This document shows, one piece after another, positions 16,552 to 23,944 of a DNA stretch of 56,892 nucleotides (its first letter is position 1; every line of letters begins with the position of its first letter). Below the pieces are notes generated by a model. The model worked only from the letters and a program-made list of their open reading frames with translations, made no database searches and had not been told where the DNA came from. Position numbers and translations under genes: made by a program. The DNA is from Actinomycetales bacterium UBA1383 (GTDB lineage: Bacteria; Actinomycetota; Actinomycetes; Actinomycetales; Actinomycetaceae): positions 1-56,892 of the forward strand of contig DBQX01000067.1 in assembly GCA_002305415.1 (NCBI GenBank). The letters run 5' to 3'.

Positions 16552-17922
16552 ATGAGAGCGTCCCTTCCCATTCCCGAGAACTGGCCCCGCGCGGTGCTCG
16601 CCGGCGTCGAGGCGGCACTGACGCCGTGGCTGCTCACCGTGGCAGGGGCGTTCGTCACGTACGTCGCCACGGCCTCCGCCCCCGGGACCGGCAACGTCAC
16701 CTGGGGGTCCGCTGTCACCACGGCGACGCGCGCGTGGACGCTCGCGTTCGGTGGCAGCATCGCGGTATCCGAGGGCGTGATCTCGCTGGCTCCACTCGGG
16801 CTGACCCTCCTGGCCGTCGTCCTCCTCGCCGGGGCGGTACGCCGTCGCGACGCCGCACAGCCCGTCGCCGTCGGGATCGCGGCGGTCACCTACACCACCA
16901 CGGTCGCGGTCATCGCGGTGCTGAGCGGCGTGGGGTCGGGCCGGCACGTGCTCGGAGGCGTCGCCGTCGCGCTCGTGGGCGGGCTGGCCGCGCTCCGCGG
17001 CACCGCGCTGCCCGCCCCCGTGCTGCGCCGGCTCGGCGACGCTGCTGACCCGATCCGGGCCGGCCTCGCGGGTGCGGGGCGGGCCCTCGCGCTGTCCATG
17101 CTCGTGGGGACCGGGCTCGTGGCCGTCAGTGTCGCCGTCTCCTGGGACCAGGTGCGGGAGATCCACGACTCGCTGCGACCGGATGCCGCCTCCGCCGTCG
17201 TCCTCGTCCTCGCCCAGCTCCTGTACCTGCCCACCCTCGCGATGTGGGCGCTCGCCTGGCTCGCCGGTCCGGGCTTCACGGTCGGCGTGGGCACGAGCTA
17301 CACGTCCCTTGGGGCCACCACCGAGGTCCTGCCAGCCATCCCCGTCCTCGGTGCCCTCCCGCTGGCACGCGCCCCCTGGGCACTCGTGACGCTGGTGCTC
17401 CTGGGCGCCGTGGTCGGCACCTGGCGGATCCGGCGGTCGCGTGGATGGCGCGACGTGGCCCTGACGGTGGGCGTGTTCGGCGCCGTCGTCATGCTCGGCT
17501 TCCTGGTCCTCGGCTGGCTCGCCAGCGGCTCGATCGGGCCGGAGCGGATGTCCGCGGTGGGCGTGGAGGCGCCGGTGGTCGCCGGTGCCCTCACGGGGCT
17601 GCTGCTGGCCGGGTTCGCCGTCGCGACGACGGTTCGCACCCCGCGGGCCCGCGCGGGGCTGGTTGCGGCGGTCTCCGCCGTCCGGGCGGGTCTCGTGGGT
17701 GAGCCGGAAGCGGAGTCGGCGCCCCAGGGGGACGTGGCCGCAACGCCGGCGACGGCCCCGACCGGAGTGACCGCCCCCACCGGTGCCACGATCCCGACCG
17801 CCGCTACGGTGCCCACCGCCCCGTCCTTCGCCTCCGCCCTCACCGGGGCGACGGCGCCGACGGCGCCCTCGGCGGCCTCCGCGGCGGTGTCCAGCGATCG
17901 GCCCACCCGGCCGGAGCGCTGA
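16552..17922 (+). CDS. DUF6350-like polytopic membrane protein with Ala/Pro/Thr tail
   Basis: 456 residues with about nine to ten hydrophobic segments over the first 375 residues (for example near 20-40, 75-95, 110-130, 175-200, 215-240, 265-300, 310-340 and 345-365). The position between sucCD and purN-purH matches the actinobacterial membrane protein now called DUF6350; I rely on context and topology rather than on a motif. The last 80 residues are low-complexity repeats of the type APTGxT, rich in Ala, Pro and Thr, probably a disordered cytoplasmic or exported tail. The start is ATG 16552, seven nt after TACGAT. Function unknown. Confidence 0.75.
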   Translation: MRASLPIPENWPRAVLAGVEAALTPWLLTVAGAFVTYVATASAPGTGNVTWGSAVTTATRAWTLAFGGSIAVSEGVISLAPLGLTLLAVVLLAGAVRRRDAAQPVAVGIAAVTYTTTVAVIAVLSGVGSGRHVLGGVAVALVGGLAALRGTALPAPVLRRLGDAADPIRAGLAGAGRALALSMLVGTGLVAVSVAVSWDQVREIHDSLRPDAASAVVLVLAQLLYLPTLAMWALAWLAGPGFTVGVGTSYTSLGATTEVLPAIPVLGALPLARAPWALVTLVLLGAVVGTWRIRRSRGWRDVALTVGVFGAVVMLGFLVLGWLASGSIGPERMSAVGVEAPVVAGALTGLLLAGFAVATTVRTPRARAGLVAAVSAVRAGLVGEPEAESAPQGDVAATPATAPTGVTAPTGATIPTAATVPTAPSFASALTGATAPTAPSAASAAVSSDRPTRPER

Positions 17923-17932
17923 GCGGCGCCAC

Positions 17933-17938
17933 TAGGCT
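17933..17938 (+). promoter_or_regulatory. -10 hexamer TAGGCT of purN-purH
   Basis: TAGGCT is followed by 6 nt and GTG 17945: leaderless geometry. No conserved -35 is visible. Confidence 0.5.
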
Positions 17939-17944
17939 GGCGGG

Positions 17945-18574
17945 GTGAGAAAGCTCCGCGTTGTCGTGCTGGTCTCCGGCGGCGGATCCAACCTCGCCGC
18001 CCTCCTCGACGCGGCCGCCGACCCGGCCTACGGGGTGCGGATCGTCGCCGTGGGCGCCGACCGGTCCGGCACCGGCGGAGTCGCTCGCGCGGAGGCCGAG
18101 GGCATCCCCACGTTCGTGGTGCGCCTCGCCGACCACCCGGACCGCGCCGCGTGGGACGCCGCGCTCACCGAGGCCGTCGCCCGCTTCGAGCCCGATCTCG
18201 TGGTCTCCGCAGGCTTCCTCAAGCTCTGCGGCCCCACGTTCCTCCAGCGGTTCGCCGGACGGTACATCAACACGCACAACGCGCTGCTGCCGTCCTTCCC
18301 GGGCATCCACGGCCCGCGGGACGCGCTCGCCCACGGGGTGAAGATCAGCGGCGCGACGCTCTTCTTCGTGGATGCCGGGGTCGATACCGGGCCGATCCTC
18401 GCCCAGGTCGCCGTGCCGGTGCTCGACGACGACGACGAGGACGCGCTGACCGAGCGGATCAAGGTCGCCGAGCGGCAGCAGCTCGTGGAGTGCGTCGGCC
18501 GGCTCGCCCGCGAGGGCTGGCAGGTGGATGGCCGACGCGTGCGTTACGGACACCCTGAGGAGGATCCCCGATGA
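17945..18574 (+). CDS. purN: Phosphoribosylglycinamide formyltransferase (folate-dependent)
   Basis: 209 residues. It transfers the formyl group of 10-formyl-THF to GAR in purine synthesis. Visible are the GAR-binding loop VSGGGSNLAALL, the catalytic Asn-His pair (INTHNALLPSFPG) and the catalytic Asp in the DAGVDTGPI loop. The GTG start lies 6 nt after TAGGCT. The stop overlaps purH by ATGA, so the two are translationally coupled. The acidic run DDDDEDA at about 160-168 is a minor peculiarity. Confidence 0.96.
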   Translation: MRKLRVVVLVSGGGSNLAALLDAAADPAYGVRIVAVGADRSGTGGVARAEAEGIPTFVVRLADHPDRAAWDAALTEAVARFEPDLVVSAGFLKLCGPTFLQRFAGRYINTHNALLPSFPGIHGPRDALAHGVKISGATLFFVDAGVDTGPILAQVAVPVLDDDDEDALTERIKVAERQQLVECVGRLAREGWQVDGRRVRYGHPEEDPR

Positions 18575-20151
18575 CCACTGTGCCGATCCGGCGTGCCCTG
18601 ATCTCCGTGTACGACAAGGCCGGGCTGGAGGACCTCGCCCGTGGCCTGCACGCCGCAGGTGTGGCGATCGTCTCGACCGGCTCCACGGCGGGGGTGATCG
18701 CGGCCGCCGGTGTCCCGGTCACCGAGGTGGCCTCCGTGACCGGCTTCCCGGAGTGCCTCGACGGGCGTGTCAAGACCCTCCACCCGCGCATCCACGCGGG
18801 CATCCTCGCCGACCGCGAGAACCCGCGGCACGTGGAGGAGCTCGACGAGCTCGGCGTGGAGGCGTTCGACCTGGTGGTCGTGAACCTCTACCCGTTCGCG
18901 GACACGGTGGCCTCCGGTGCGTCGCCGGCCGAGTGCATCGAGAAGATCGACATCGGTGGACCCTCCATGGTCCGCGCAGCCGCGAAGAACCACGGCTCCG
19001 TCGCCGTCGTGGTGGACCCGGCGGCCTACCCCCGCGTCCTCGCGGCCGTCAGCGCCGGTGGCTTCACCCTCGCCGAGCGCCGGCGACTCGCCATGGACGC
19101 CTTCCGCCACACCGCGAGCTACGACGTCGCGGTCGCGTCGTGGTTCGGGCAGTTCGACGACGCCGTTCCCCGCTGGCGTGGCGAGACCTGGACGCTCGCG
19201 CAGCCCCTGCGGTACGGCGAGAACCCCCACCAGCGTGCCGCGATGTACCGGAGCCCCGCCGCCCGGGGGCTCGCCCAGGCCGAGCAGCTGGGGGGCAAGG
19301 AGATGAGCTTCAACAACTACCAGGACACGGACGCCGCGATCCGCGCCGCCTACGACCACGAGCGTCCCGCCGTCGCCATCATCAAGCACGCCAACCCGTG
19401 CGGCATCGCTGTCGGAGCCTCGATCGCCGAGGCACACCGGCTGGCCCACGCGTGCGATCCTGTGTCCGCCTACGGCGGCGTGATCGCGGCGAACGGCGTC
19501 GTGGACGAGGAGACGGCTGCCCAGGTGCGGCCGGTGTTCACCGAGGTCATCGCCGCCCCCGACTACACGCCCGGAGCGCTCGAGATCCTCCGGGGCAAGA
19601 AGAACCTCCGCATCCTGCGGCTGCCCCGGCCGGAGCGGGCGCCCCTCGAGGCACGCCCGATCACCGGCGGGCTGCTCGTGCAGGAGGTGGACCGGATCGA
19701 CGCGGCGGGCACTCGGGACGACGGCACGCCCTACGGCGACGAGCCCTCACGGTGGCGCCTCGTCGCCGGCCCGCCCGCGGACGCGGACACGCTCGCCGAC
19801 CTCGAGTTCGCGTGGCGCGCCGTGCGCGCGGTGAAGTCGAACGCGATCCTCCTGGCTGCCGGGGGCGCGTCCGTCGGCGTGGGCATGGGCCAGGTGAACC
19901 GGGTGGACTCGGCACGCCTCGCCGTCGAGCGGGCGAACACGCTCGGCGCGGGCGGGGAGCGGGCGCGGGGCGCGGTCGCAGCGTCGGACGCCTTCTTCCC
20001 CTTCGCGGACGGACTGGCGATCCTGCTGGCGGCCGGGGTGCGCGCCGTCGTCGCCCCGGGCGGCTCGATCCGTGACGACGAGGTGGTGGCCGCCGCGGCC
20101 GAGGCCGGCGCGACCCTGTACTTCACCGGAAGCCGCCACTTCTTCCACTGA
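18571..20151 (+). CDS. purH: Bifunctional AICAR formyltransferase / IMP cyclohydrolase
   Basis: 526 residues, full length. The N-terminal IMP cyclohydrolase domain (about 1-200) shows RALISVYDKAGL, STGSTA and DGRVKTLHPRIHAGIL. The C-terminal AICAR transformylase (about 200-526) shows YGENPHQ, the catalytic Lys-His in IIKHANPCG and the cation-site region near SDAFFPFADG. It performs the last two steps to IMP. ATG 18571 overlaps the purN stop by four bases. After the stop a TAGGCT (20158-20163) begins the next transcription unit. Confidence 0.97.
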   Translation: MTTVPIRRALISVYDKAGLEDLARGLHAAGVAIVSTGSTAGVIAAAGVPVTEVASVTGFPECLDGRVKTLHPRIHAGILADRENPRHVEELDELGVEAFDLVVVNLYPFADTVASGASPAECIEKIDIGGPSMVRAAAKNHGSVAVVVDPAAYPRVLAAVSAGGFTLAERRRLAMDAFRHTASYDVAVASWFGQFDDAVPRWRGETWTLAQPLRYGENPHQRAAMYRSPAARGLAQAEQLGGKEMSFNNYQDTDAAIRAAYDHERPAVAIIKHANPCGIAVGASIAEAHRLAHACDPVSAYGGVIAANGVVDEETAAQVRPVFTEVIAAPDYTPGALEILRGKKNLRILRLPRPERAPLEARPITGGLLVQEVDRIDAAGTRDDGTPYGDEPSRWRLVAGPPADADTLADLEFAWRAVRAVKSNAILLAAGGASVGVGMGQVNRVDSARLAVERANTLGAGGERARGAVAASDAFFPFADGLAILLAAGVRAVVAPGGSIRDDEVVAAAAEAGATLYFTGSRHFFH

Positions 20152-20157
20152 GGCAAC

Positions 20158-20175
20158 TAGGCTGGCCCCTACGAT
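20158..20175 (+). promoter_or_regulatory. Two candidate -10 hexamers of the phosphofructokinase gene
   Basis: TAGGCT (20158-20163) and TACGAT (20170-20175) occur 6 nt apart. Either would give a short leader carrying the Shine-Dalgarno sequence GGGAGG (about 20184-20189) before ATG 20196. Confidence 0.45.
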
Positions 20176-20195
20176 TTCCAGCACGGGAGGCCGCC

Positions 20196-22451
20196 ATGTC
20201 GGAGCCGGTCAGGATCGGGGTCCTCACGTCTGGCGGGGACGCGCCGGGCATGAATGCGGCGGTGCGCGCCGTGGTGCGCTCCGCCCTGGCCCGTGGGGCG
20301 GAGCCGTGGGCGATCATGGAGGGCTGGCAGGGCGCCGTCGACGGTGGTGAACGCATCCGCCGCATGGGCTGGACGGATGTGTCCTCGATCCTCGACCGTG
20401 GGGGGACCGTGATCGGGACGGCCCGCTCGAAGGACTTCCGGGAGCGGTCCGGCCGCCTGCGGGCCGCCAAGAACCTCGTGGAGCGGGGGATCGACCGCCT
20501 CGTGGTGATCGGGGGCGACGGTTCGCTCTCGGGCACCGCCGTCCTCCGGAAGGAGTGGCCTGAGCTCCTCGCCGAACTGGTGGAGTCCGGAGAGATCACC
20601 CCCGAGGTGGTCGCGGCACACGGCAGCCTCTCGATCATCGGCCTGGTGGGCTCGATCGACAACGACCTGGTGGGCACCGACACCACGATCGGCACGGACA
20701 CCGCGCTGCACCGCATCATCGACGCGATCGACCAGATCTCCTCCACGGCCGCCTCCCACCAGCGGTCCTTCGTGATCGAGGTGATGGGCCGCCACTGCGG
20801 CTACCTCCCCCTCATGGCGGCCATGGCGGGCGGGTGTGACTACGTCCTCATCCCCGAACTGCCCCCGGGGCCGGGCTGGGAGGACGACCTGCTCGAGAAG
20901 GTGCGGCTCGGCCGGCAGGCGGGACGCCGCGAGTCCCTGGTGCTGGTGGCCGAGGGTGCCACCGACCAGGAGGGTGAACCGATCACGGCCCAGTACGTCG
21001 CCGACGTGATGCGGGATCGCATGGGGGAGGACGCCCGGGTCACGATCCTGGGTCACGTCCAGCGGGGCGGAACCCCCTCGGCGTACGACCGGTGGGCCTC
21101 CACGATCCTCGGCTTCGCGGCCGTGCAGGAAGTACTCAAGGCCGGCCCGGAGGACCAGGACTACATCCTCGGGATCCGCCGGAACCGCATCGCCCGGATC
21201 CCGCTGATGGACGCCGTGCGGCGCACCCAGGCCGTGGGGGTGGCGGTGTCCGAACGCCGCCACGACGACGCCGTCGCCGCCCGCGGCGCGGGCTTCAGCC
21301 AGACGCTGCGGATCAACGAGATCATGTCGTCCCCGCCGTCCGCCGACGCCCCGCCCGTCGGCCACCCCGTGGGCAAGCGGATCGCGATCGTCCACGCCGG
21401 GGGGCTCGCCCCCGGCATGAACACCGCCGCCCGGGCCGCGGTGCGTCTCGGGATCGGCAAGGGATACACCATGCTCGGCATCCAGGGCGGCTTCCCCGGG
21501 CTGATCGAGTCCGACGTGCGGGAGTTGAGCTGGTCCGAGGTGGACGCCTGGGCCTTCGACGGCGGTGCCCAGCTCGGCACCCGGCGCACGATCCCCACGA
21601 TCGAGCAGCTCTACTCGGTGGGCCGCTCGATCGAGACGAACGGCATCGACGCGCTCCTCGTCATCGGCGGCTACAACGCCTACCTCGCGGCGCACCTGCT
21701 CGCCACGGAACGCAAGCGCTATCCGGCGTTCCGGATCCCGATCATGTGCGTCCCGGCATCCATCGACAACAACCTCCCGGGCACCGAACTCTCGATCGGG
21801 GCGGACACCGCCGTGAACAACGCGGTGTGGGCGCTCGACCGGGTGAAGGAGTCCGCCGCCGCGGCACGCCGGTGTTTCATCGCCGAGACCATGGGCCGCT
21901 ATTGCGGCTACCTCGCCCTGATCGCCGGGATCGCCTCCGGGGCAGAGATGGTCTACATCCACGAACGCCAGCCCGATCTCGACCGGATCGCACGCGACGC
22001 CGCGCGCCTCGCCGCCAGCTTCCGCGAGGGACGCAAGCTCTTCCTCGTGCTCCGGAACGAGCAGGCCTCGCCGCGCTACAACCTCGAGTTCATGGCGCGG
22101 GCCTTCGAGCAGGAGGGCGGTGGCCTGTTCGACGTCCGGCAGGACGCCATCGGACACCTCCAGCAAGGGGGCAAGCCGAGCCCGTTCGACCGCCTCCTGG
22201 CGACCCGGCTGGTCTACCACGCCCTGCGTGAGCTGGACGCGGAGCTCGAGCGGGGCGGCCACGCCGCCTCCTACATCGGGTTCTCCTCGTCCTACATCGG
22301 CACCAAGCCACTGGAGCAGATGCTCGACGACGTCGAGGAGGAGTTCCGCAGGCCCCGCGACCAGTGGTGGCTCGCGTTCGAGCCGATCCACCAGAGCCTC
22401 TCCCTCAAGGGGTCGCCGATCCTGGCCGACCTGGAGGTGATCGACGGGTAG
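20196..22451 (+). CDS. 6-phosphofructokinase, double-length eukaryote-like type
   Basis: 751 residues made of two tandem phosphofructokinase domains. The N half is catalytic: TSGGDAPGMN, GGDGS near 106-110, GSIDND (Asp155, Asp157), MGRHCGYL and GHVQRGGTPSAYDR. The C half keeps the fold but not the ATP site: GGYNAY replaces GGDGS and SIDNN (Asp524, Asn526) replaces IDND, while VLRNE and GHLQQGGKPSPFDR remain. This split, one catalytic and one regulatory half, is what animal and fungal enzymes show, and both halves resemble animal muscle enzyme motifs more than E. coli PfkA. The GGDGS sequence suggests ATP as donor, as PPi enzymes usually have GGDD. Stand-alone gene with two promoter-like hexamers. 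Confidence 0.93.
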   Translation: MSEPVRIGVLTSGGDAPGMNAAVRAVVRSALARGAEPWAIMEGWQGAVDGGERIRRMGWTDVSSILDRGGTVIGTARSKDFRERSGRLRAAKNLVERGIDRLVVIGGDGSLSGTAVLRKEWPELLAELVESGEITPEVVAAHGSLSIIGLVGSIDNDLVGTDTTIGTDTALHRIIDAIDQISSTAASHQRSFVIEVMGRHCGYLPLMAAMAGGCDYVLIPELPPGPGWEDDLLEKVRLGRQAGRRESLVLVAEGATDQEGEPITAQYVADVMRDRMGEDARVTILGHVQRGGTPSAYDRWASTILGFAAVQEVLKAGPEDQDYILGIRRNRIARIPLMDAVRRTQAVGVAVSERRHDDAVAARGAGFSQTLRINEIMSSPPSADAPPVGHPVGKRIAIVHAGGLAPGMNTAARAAVRLGIGKGYTMLGIQGGFPGLIESDVRELSWSEVDAWAFDGGAQLGTRRTIPTIEQLYSVGRSIETNGIDALLVIGGYNAYLAAHLLATERKRYPAFRIPIMCVPASIDNNLPGTELSIGADTAVNNAVWALDRVKESAAAARRCFIAETMGRYCGYLALIAGIASGAEMVYIHERQPDLDRIARDAARLAASFREGRKLFLVLRNEQASPRYNLEFMARAFEQEGGGLFDVRQDAIGHLQQGGKPSPFDRLLATRLVYHALRELDAELERGGHAASYIGFSSSYIGTKPLEQMLDDVEEEFRRPRDQWWLAFEPIHQSLSLKGSPILADLEVIDG

Positions 22452-22607
22452 CACCCCGGTTGGGTGGCTCAACGGAAGGCGGGCTCGCCCTGCCTCCTCC
22501 TTCCCGCGTGCCCTGGCCTCGCCGCACGCCCTGCCGCCGCGCGCAGCGGGCACGACACGCCGCCGCGCGTGCACGGAGCCCCCACCGGTCCGCGGTAGGA
22601 AAGAGGT

Positions 22608-22642
22608 GAGGCCGGGACCAAATAAGCGTTGGTCCCGGCCTC
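22608..22642. terminator. 14-bp perfect hairpin, probable bidirectional terminator
   Basis: GAGGCCGGGACCAA and TTGGTCCCGGCCTC pair perfectly around a 7-nt loop (ATAAGCG), about 155 nt after the phosphofructokinase stop. It has no U-run. The inner 8 bp are the same as the arms of the repeat at 7444-7474. Confidence 0.6.
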
Positions 22643-22835
22643 TGTTCGTCCGAAGGGAACGCCTCCGAACCCCGGACGGTGCGCCCAGTCCCCGCGCCCG
22701 TTCCGGCGCGGCCCGCGTGGAACGCGAGCATCGGACGTCGTATACCTTCCGAGACACCCCCCGAAAGGGATGCATCACCGATTATCCCGAGAGCGCACGC
22801 ACCATGCAAGGGGTTGGCAAAAACTACACCATTGG

Positions 22836-22856
22836 AATTAAAAGACCCCCTGGGGT
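22836..22856 (-). terminator. Small terminator of the hppA-glycosyltransferase operon
   Basis: On the minus strand, about 20 nt after the glycosyltransferase stop, a short hairpin (arms in ACCCCAGGGGGT) is followed by CTTTTAAT. The stem is short, but a U-rich tail is rare in this window. Confidence 0.4.
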
Positions 22857-22876
22857 GGGCCTGATGCCGCGCTCCG

Positions 22877-23944
22877 TCACACGGTCCGGGCGGCGGTCAC
22901 CCCGAACCACTCGTGCATGCGGTCGGCGATCGCCTTCTCGAACAGGTCGTCGTCGTGCCGTGCGCGCAGCCAGCCGGCGAAGTCGCCTCCGGCCGCCGCG
23001 TCCAGCTCCCGCCGGCATGCCCGGGTGTCCGTCACCGCGCGGTAGAGGAGGTCCTCCGCCTCCGCGGTGGTGCGGTAGAAGTACGGGTAGTCGGCGGGGA
23101 GGATCGCACGGGCCCACGGGCGGTCGGGGAACACGCCGACCGCACCGGCCACGAGCGCCTCGATGTACTCCAGGCCGTAGGACTCCTCGGCGGCGGTCGC
23201 GAGGAACGCCGTGGTGTGGGCCAGAGCTTCCCAGTAGCTCTCCCGTGTGGCCGTGAGGGGGCCGACCCACACCCAGTTCTTCCGGGACGCGCGCATCGCC
23301 ATCTCGGAGATGAGGTGCGACTCGTGGAGGCGCATCTCGACCTGGATGGGGGTGCGGGCGTGGACGCGCTCCACGACCTCGAAGAAGAGGGCCGGCCGTT
23401 TCCGCTCCGAGAGGTAGATCGCGGGGTAGAGCACCACCGGGATGCCCGGTTCCCGCCGGGGCTGGACGTGCTCGAGCCGGATGCCGAGGTTGACCCACGC
23501 GATCCGGGCCTGCTGCGCCAGCGGCGGGATCGTCCAGCCGGAGATTATCTCCCGGATCGTGCTCGCCGTCCGCTCGGAGTTCGCGAAGGTGGGGAACAGG
23601 GCGCAGGAGAGCGCGAGGGCGGCACGCTCGACCTGGTGGGTGTAGCGCGAGGTGTGCCACCACACGAAGTTCATGATGTGGGGCTCCTCGCAGTGGGCGC
23701 GCAGCGTCTGCCACACACCGAGGGAGTCCACGACGTCCATGTTGACCACCACGGTGGAGGCGCCGTCGATGAACTCGAGGGGGAGGACCTCGAAGCCCTC
23801 GCACTGCCGGGGAGCCTGTCCGACGACGAGCGCCCCGGGGAAGACCCGGAGGAGGCGCCGGACGAGCGTCGCGCCGGCGTCGTGGCCGCCGATCCGTCCC
23901 GAGGGCTCGACCTGGACGTCGCCGTACTTGATGGCAACCCTCAT
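22877..23944 (-). CDS. GT-B-like glycosyltransferase coupled to hppA
   Basis: 355 residues. The C-terminal half has the GT4-like E-x7-E stretch EESYGLEYIEALVAGAVG and a preceding strand WVWVGPL; the N-terminal half has Rossmann-like strands with GRIGGHDAG near the start. No signal peptide or membrane helix is seen, so it should be cytoplasmic. ATG 23944 is shown by the ATGA overlap with the stop of hppA; the frame is open much farther upstream, but that is only antisense to hppA. Donor and acceptor are unknown. Coupling to a proton pyrophosphatase is unusual, though glycosyl donor synthesis releases pyrophosphate. The glycosyltransferase call rests on one motif and overall layout. Confidence 0.75.
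   Translation of the reverse strand: MRVAIKYGDVQVEPSGRIGGHDAGATLVRRLLRVFPGALVVGQAPRQCEGFEVLPLEFIDGASTVVVNMDVVDSLGVWQTLRAHCEEPHIMNFVWWHTSRYTHQVERAALALSCALFPTFANSERTASTIREIISGWTIPPLAQQARIAWVNLGIRLEHVQPRREPGIPVVLYPAIYLSERKRPALFFEVVERVHARTPIQVEMRLHESHLISEMAMRASRKNWVWVGPLTATRESYWEALAHTTAFLATAAEESYGLEYIEALVAGAVGVFPDRPWARAILPADYPYFYRTTAEAEDLLYRAVTDTRACRRELDAAAGGDFAGWLRARHDDDLFEKAIADRMHEWFGVTAARTV

Larger units (their letters stand above)
22452..22876. other. 425-bp convergent intergenic region
   Basis: It lies between the phosphofructokinase stop and the stop of the opposite-strand glycosyltransferase. It holds a 14-bp hairpin (22608-22642), a relatively A/T-rich pocket (about 22770-22850) in otherwise GC-rich DNA, and a small terminator for the minus-strand gene. 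I see no convincing small gene: open frames here lack codon structure and start signals. A small RNA cannot be excluded. Confidence 0.5.

Noticed and set aside
17690..17922. Repeat array in the DUF6350-like gene as a CRISPR-like or tandem DNA repeat
   Set aside because: The repeats are in-frame codon patterns (Ala, Pro, Thr) of varying length with no fixed DNA unit or spacers.
20169..22778. 869-residue open frame on the minus strand opposite phosphofructokinase
   Set aside because: No domain motifs, shadow-type composition, and the plus strand encodes a complete enzyme with all its motifs.
22743..22864. Small gene or mobile remnant in the A/T-rich pocket before the glycosyltransferase stop
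   Set aside because: Short frames here have no Shine-Dalgarno sequence and no codon bias, and no terminal repeats are visible. A small RNA remains possible but unsupported.
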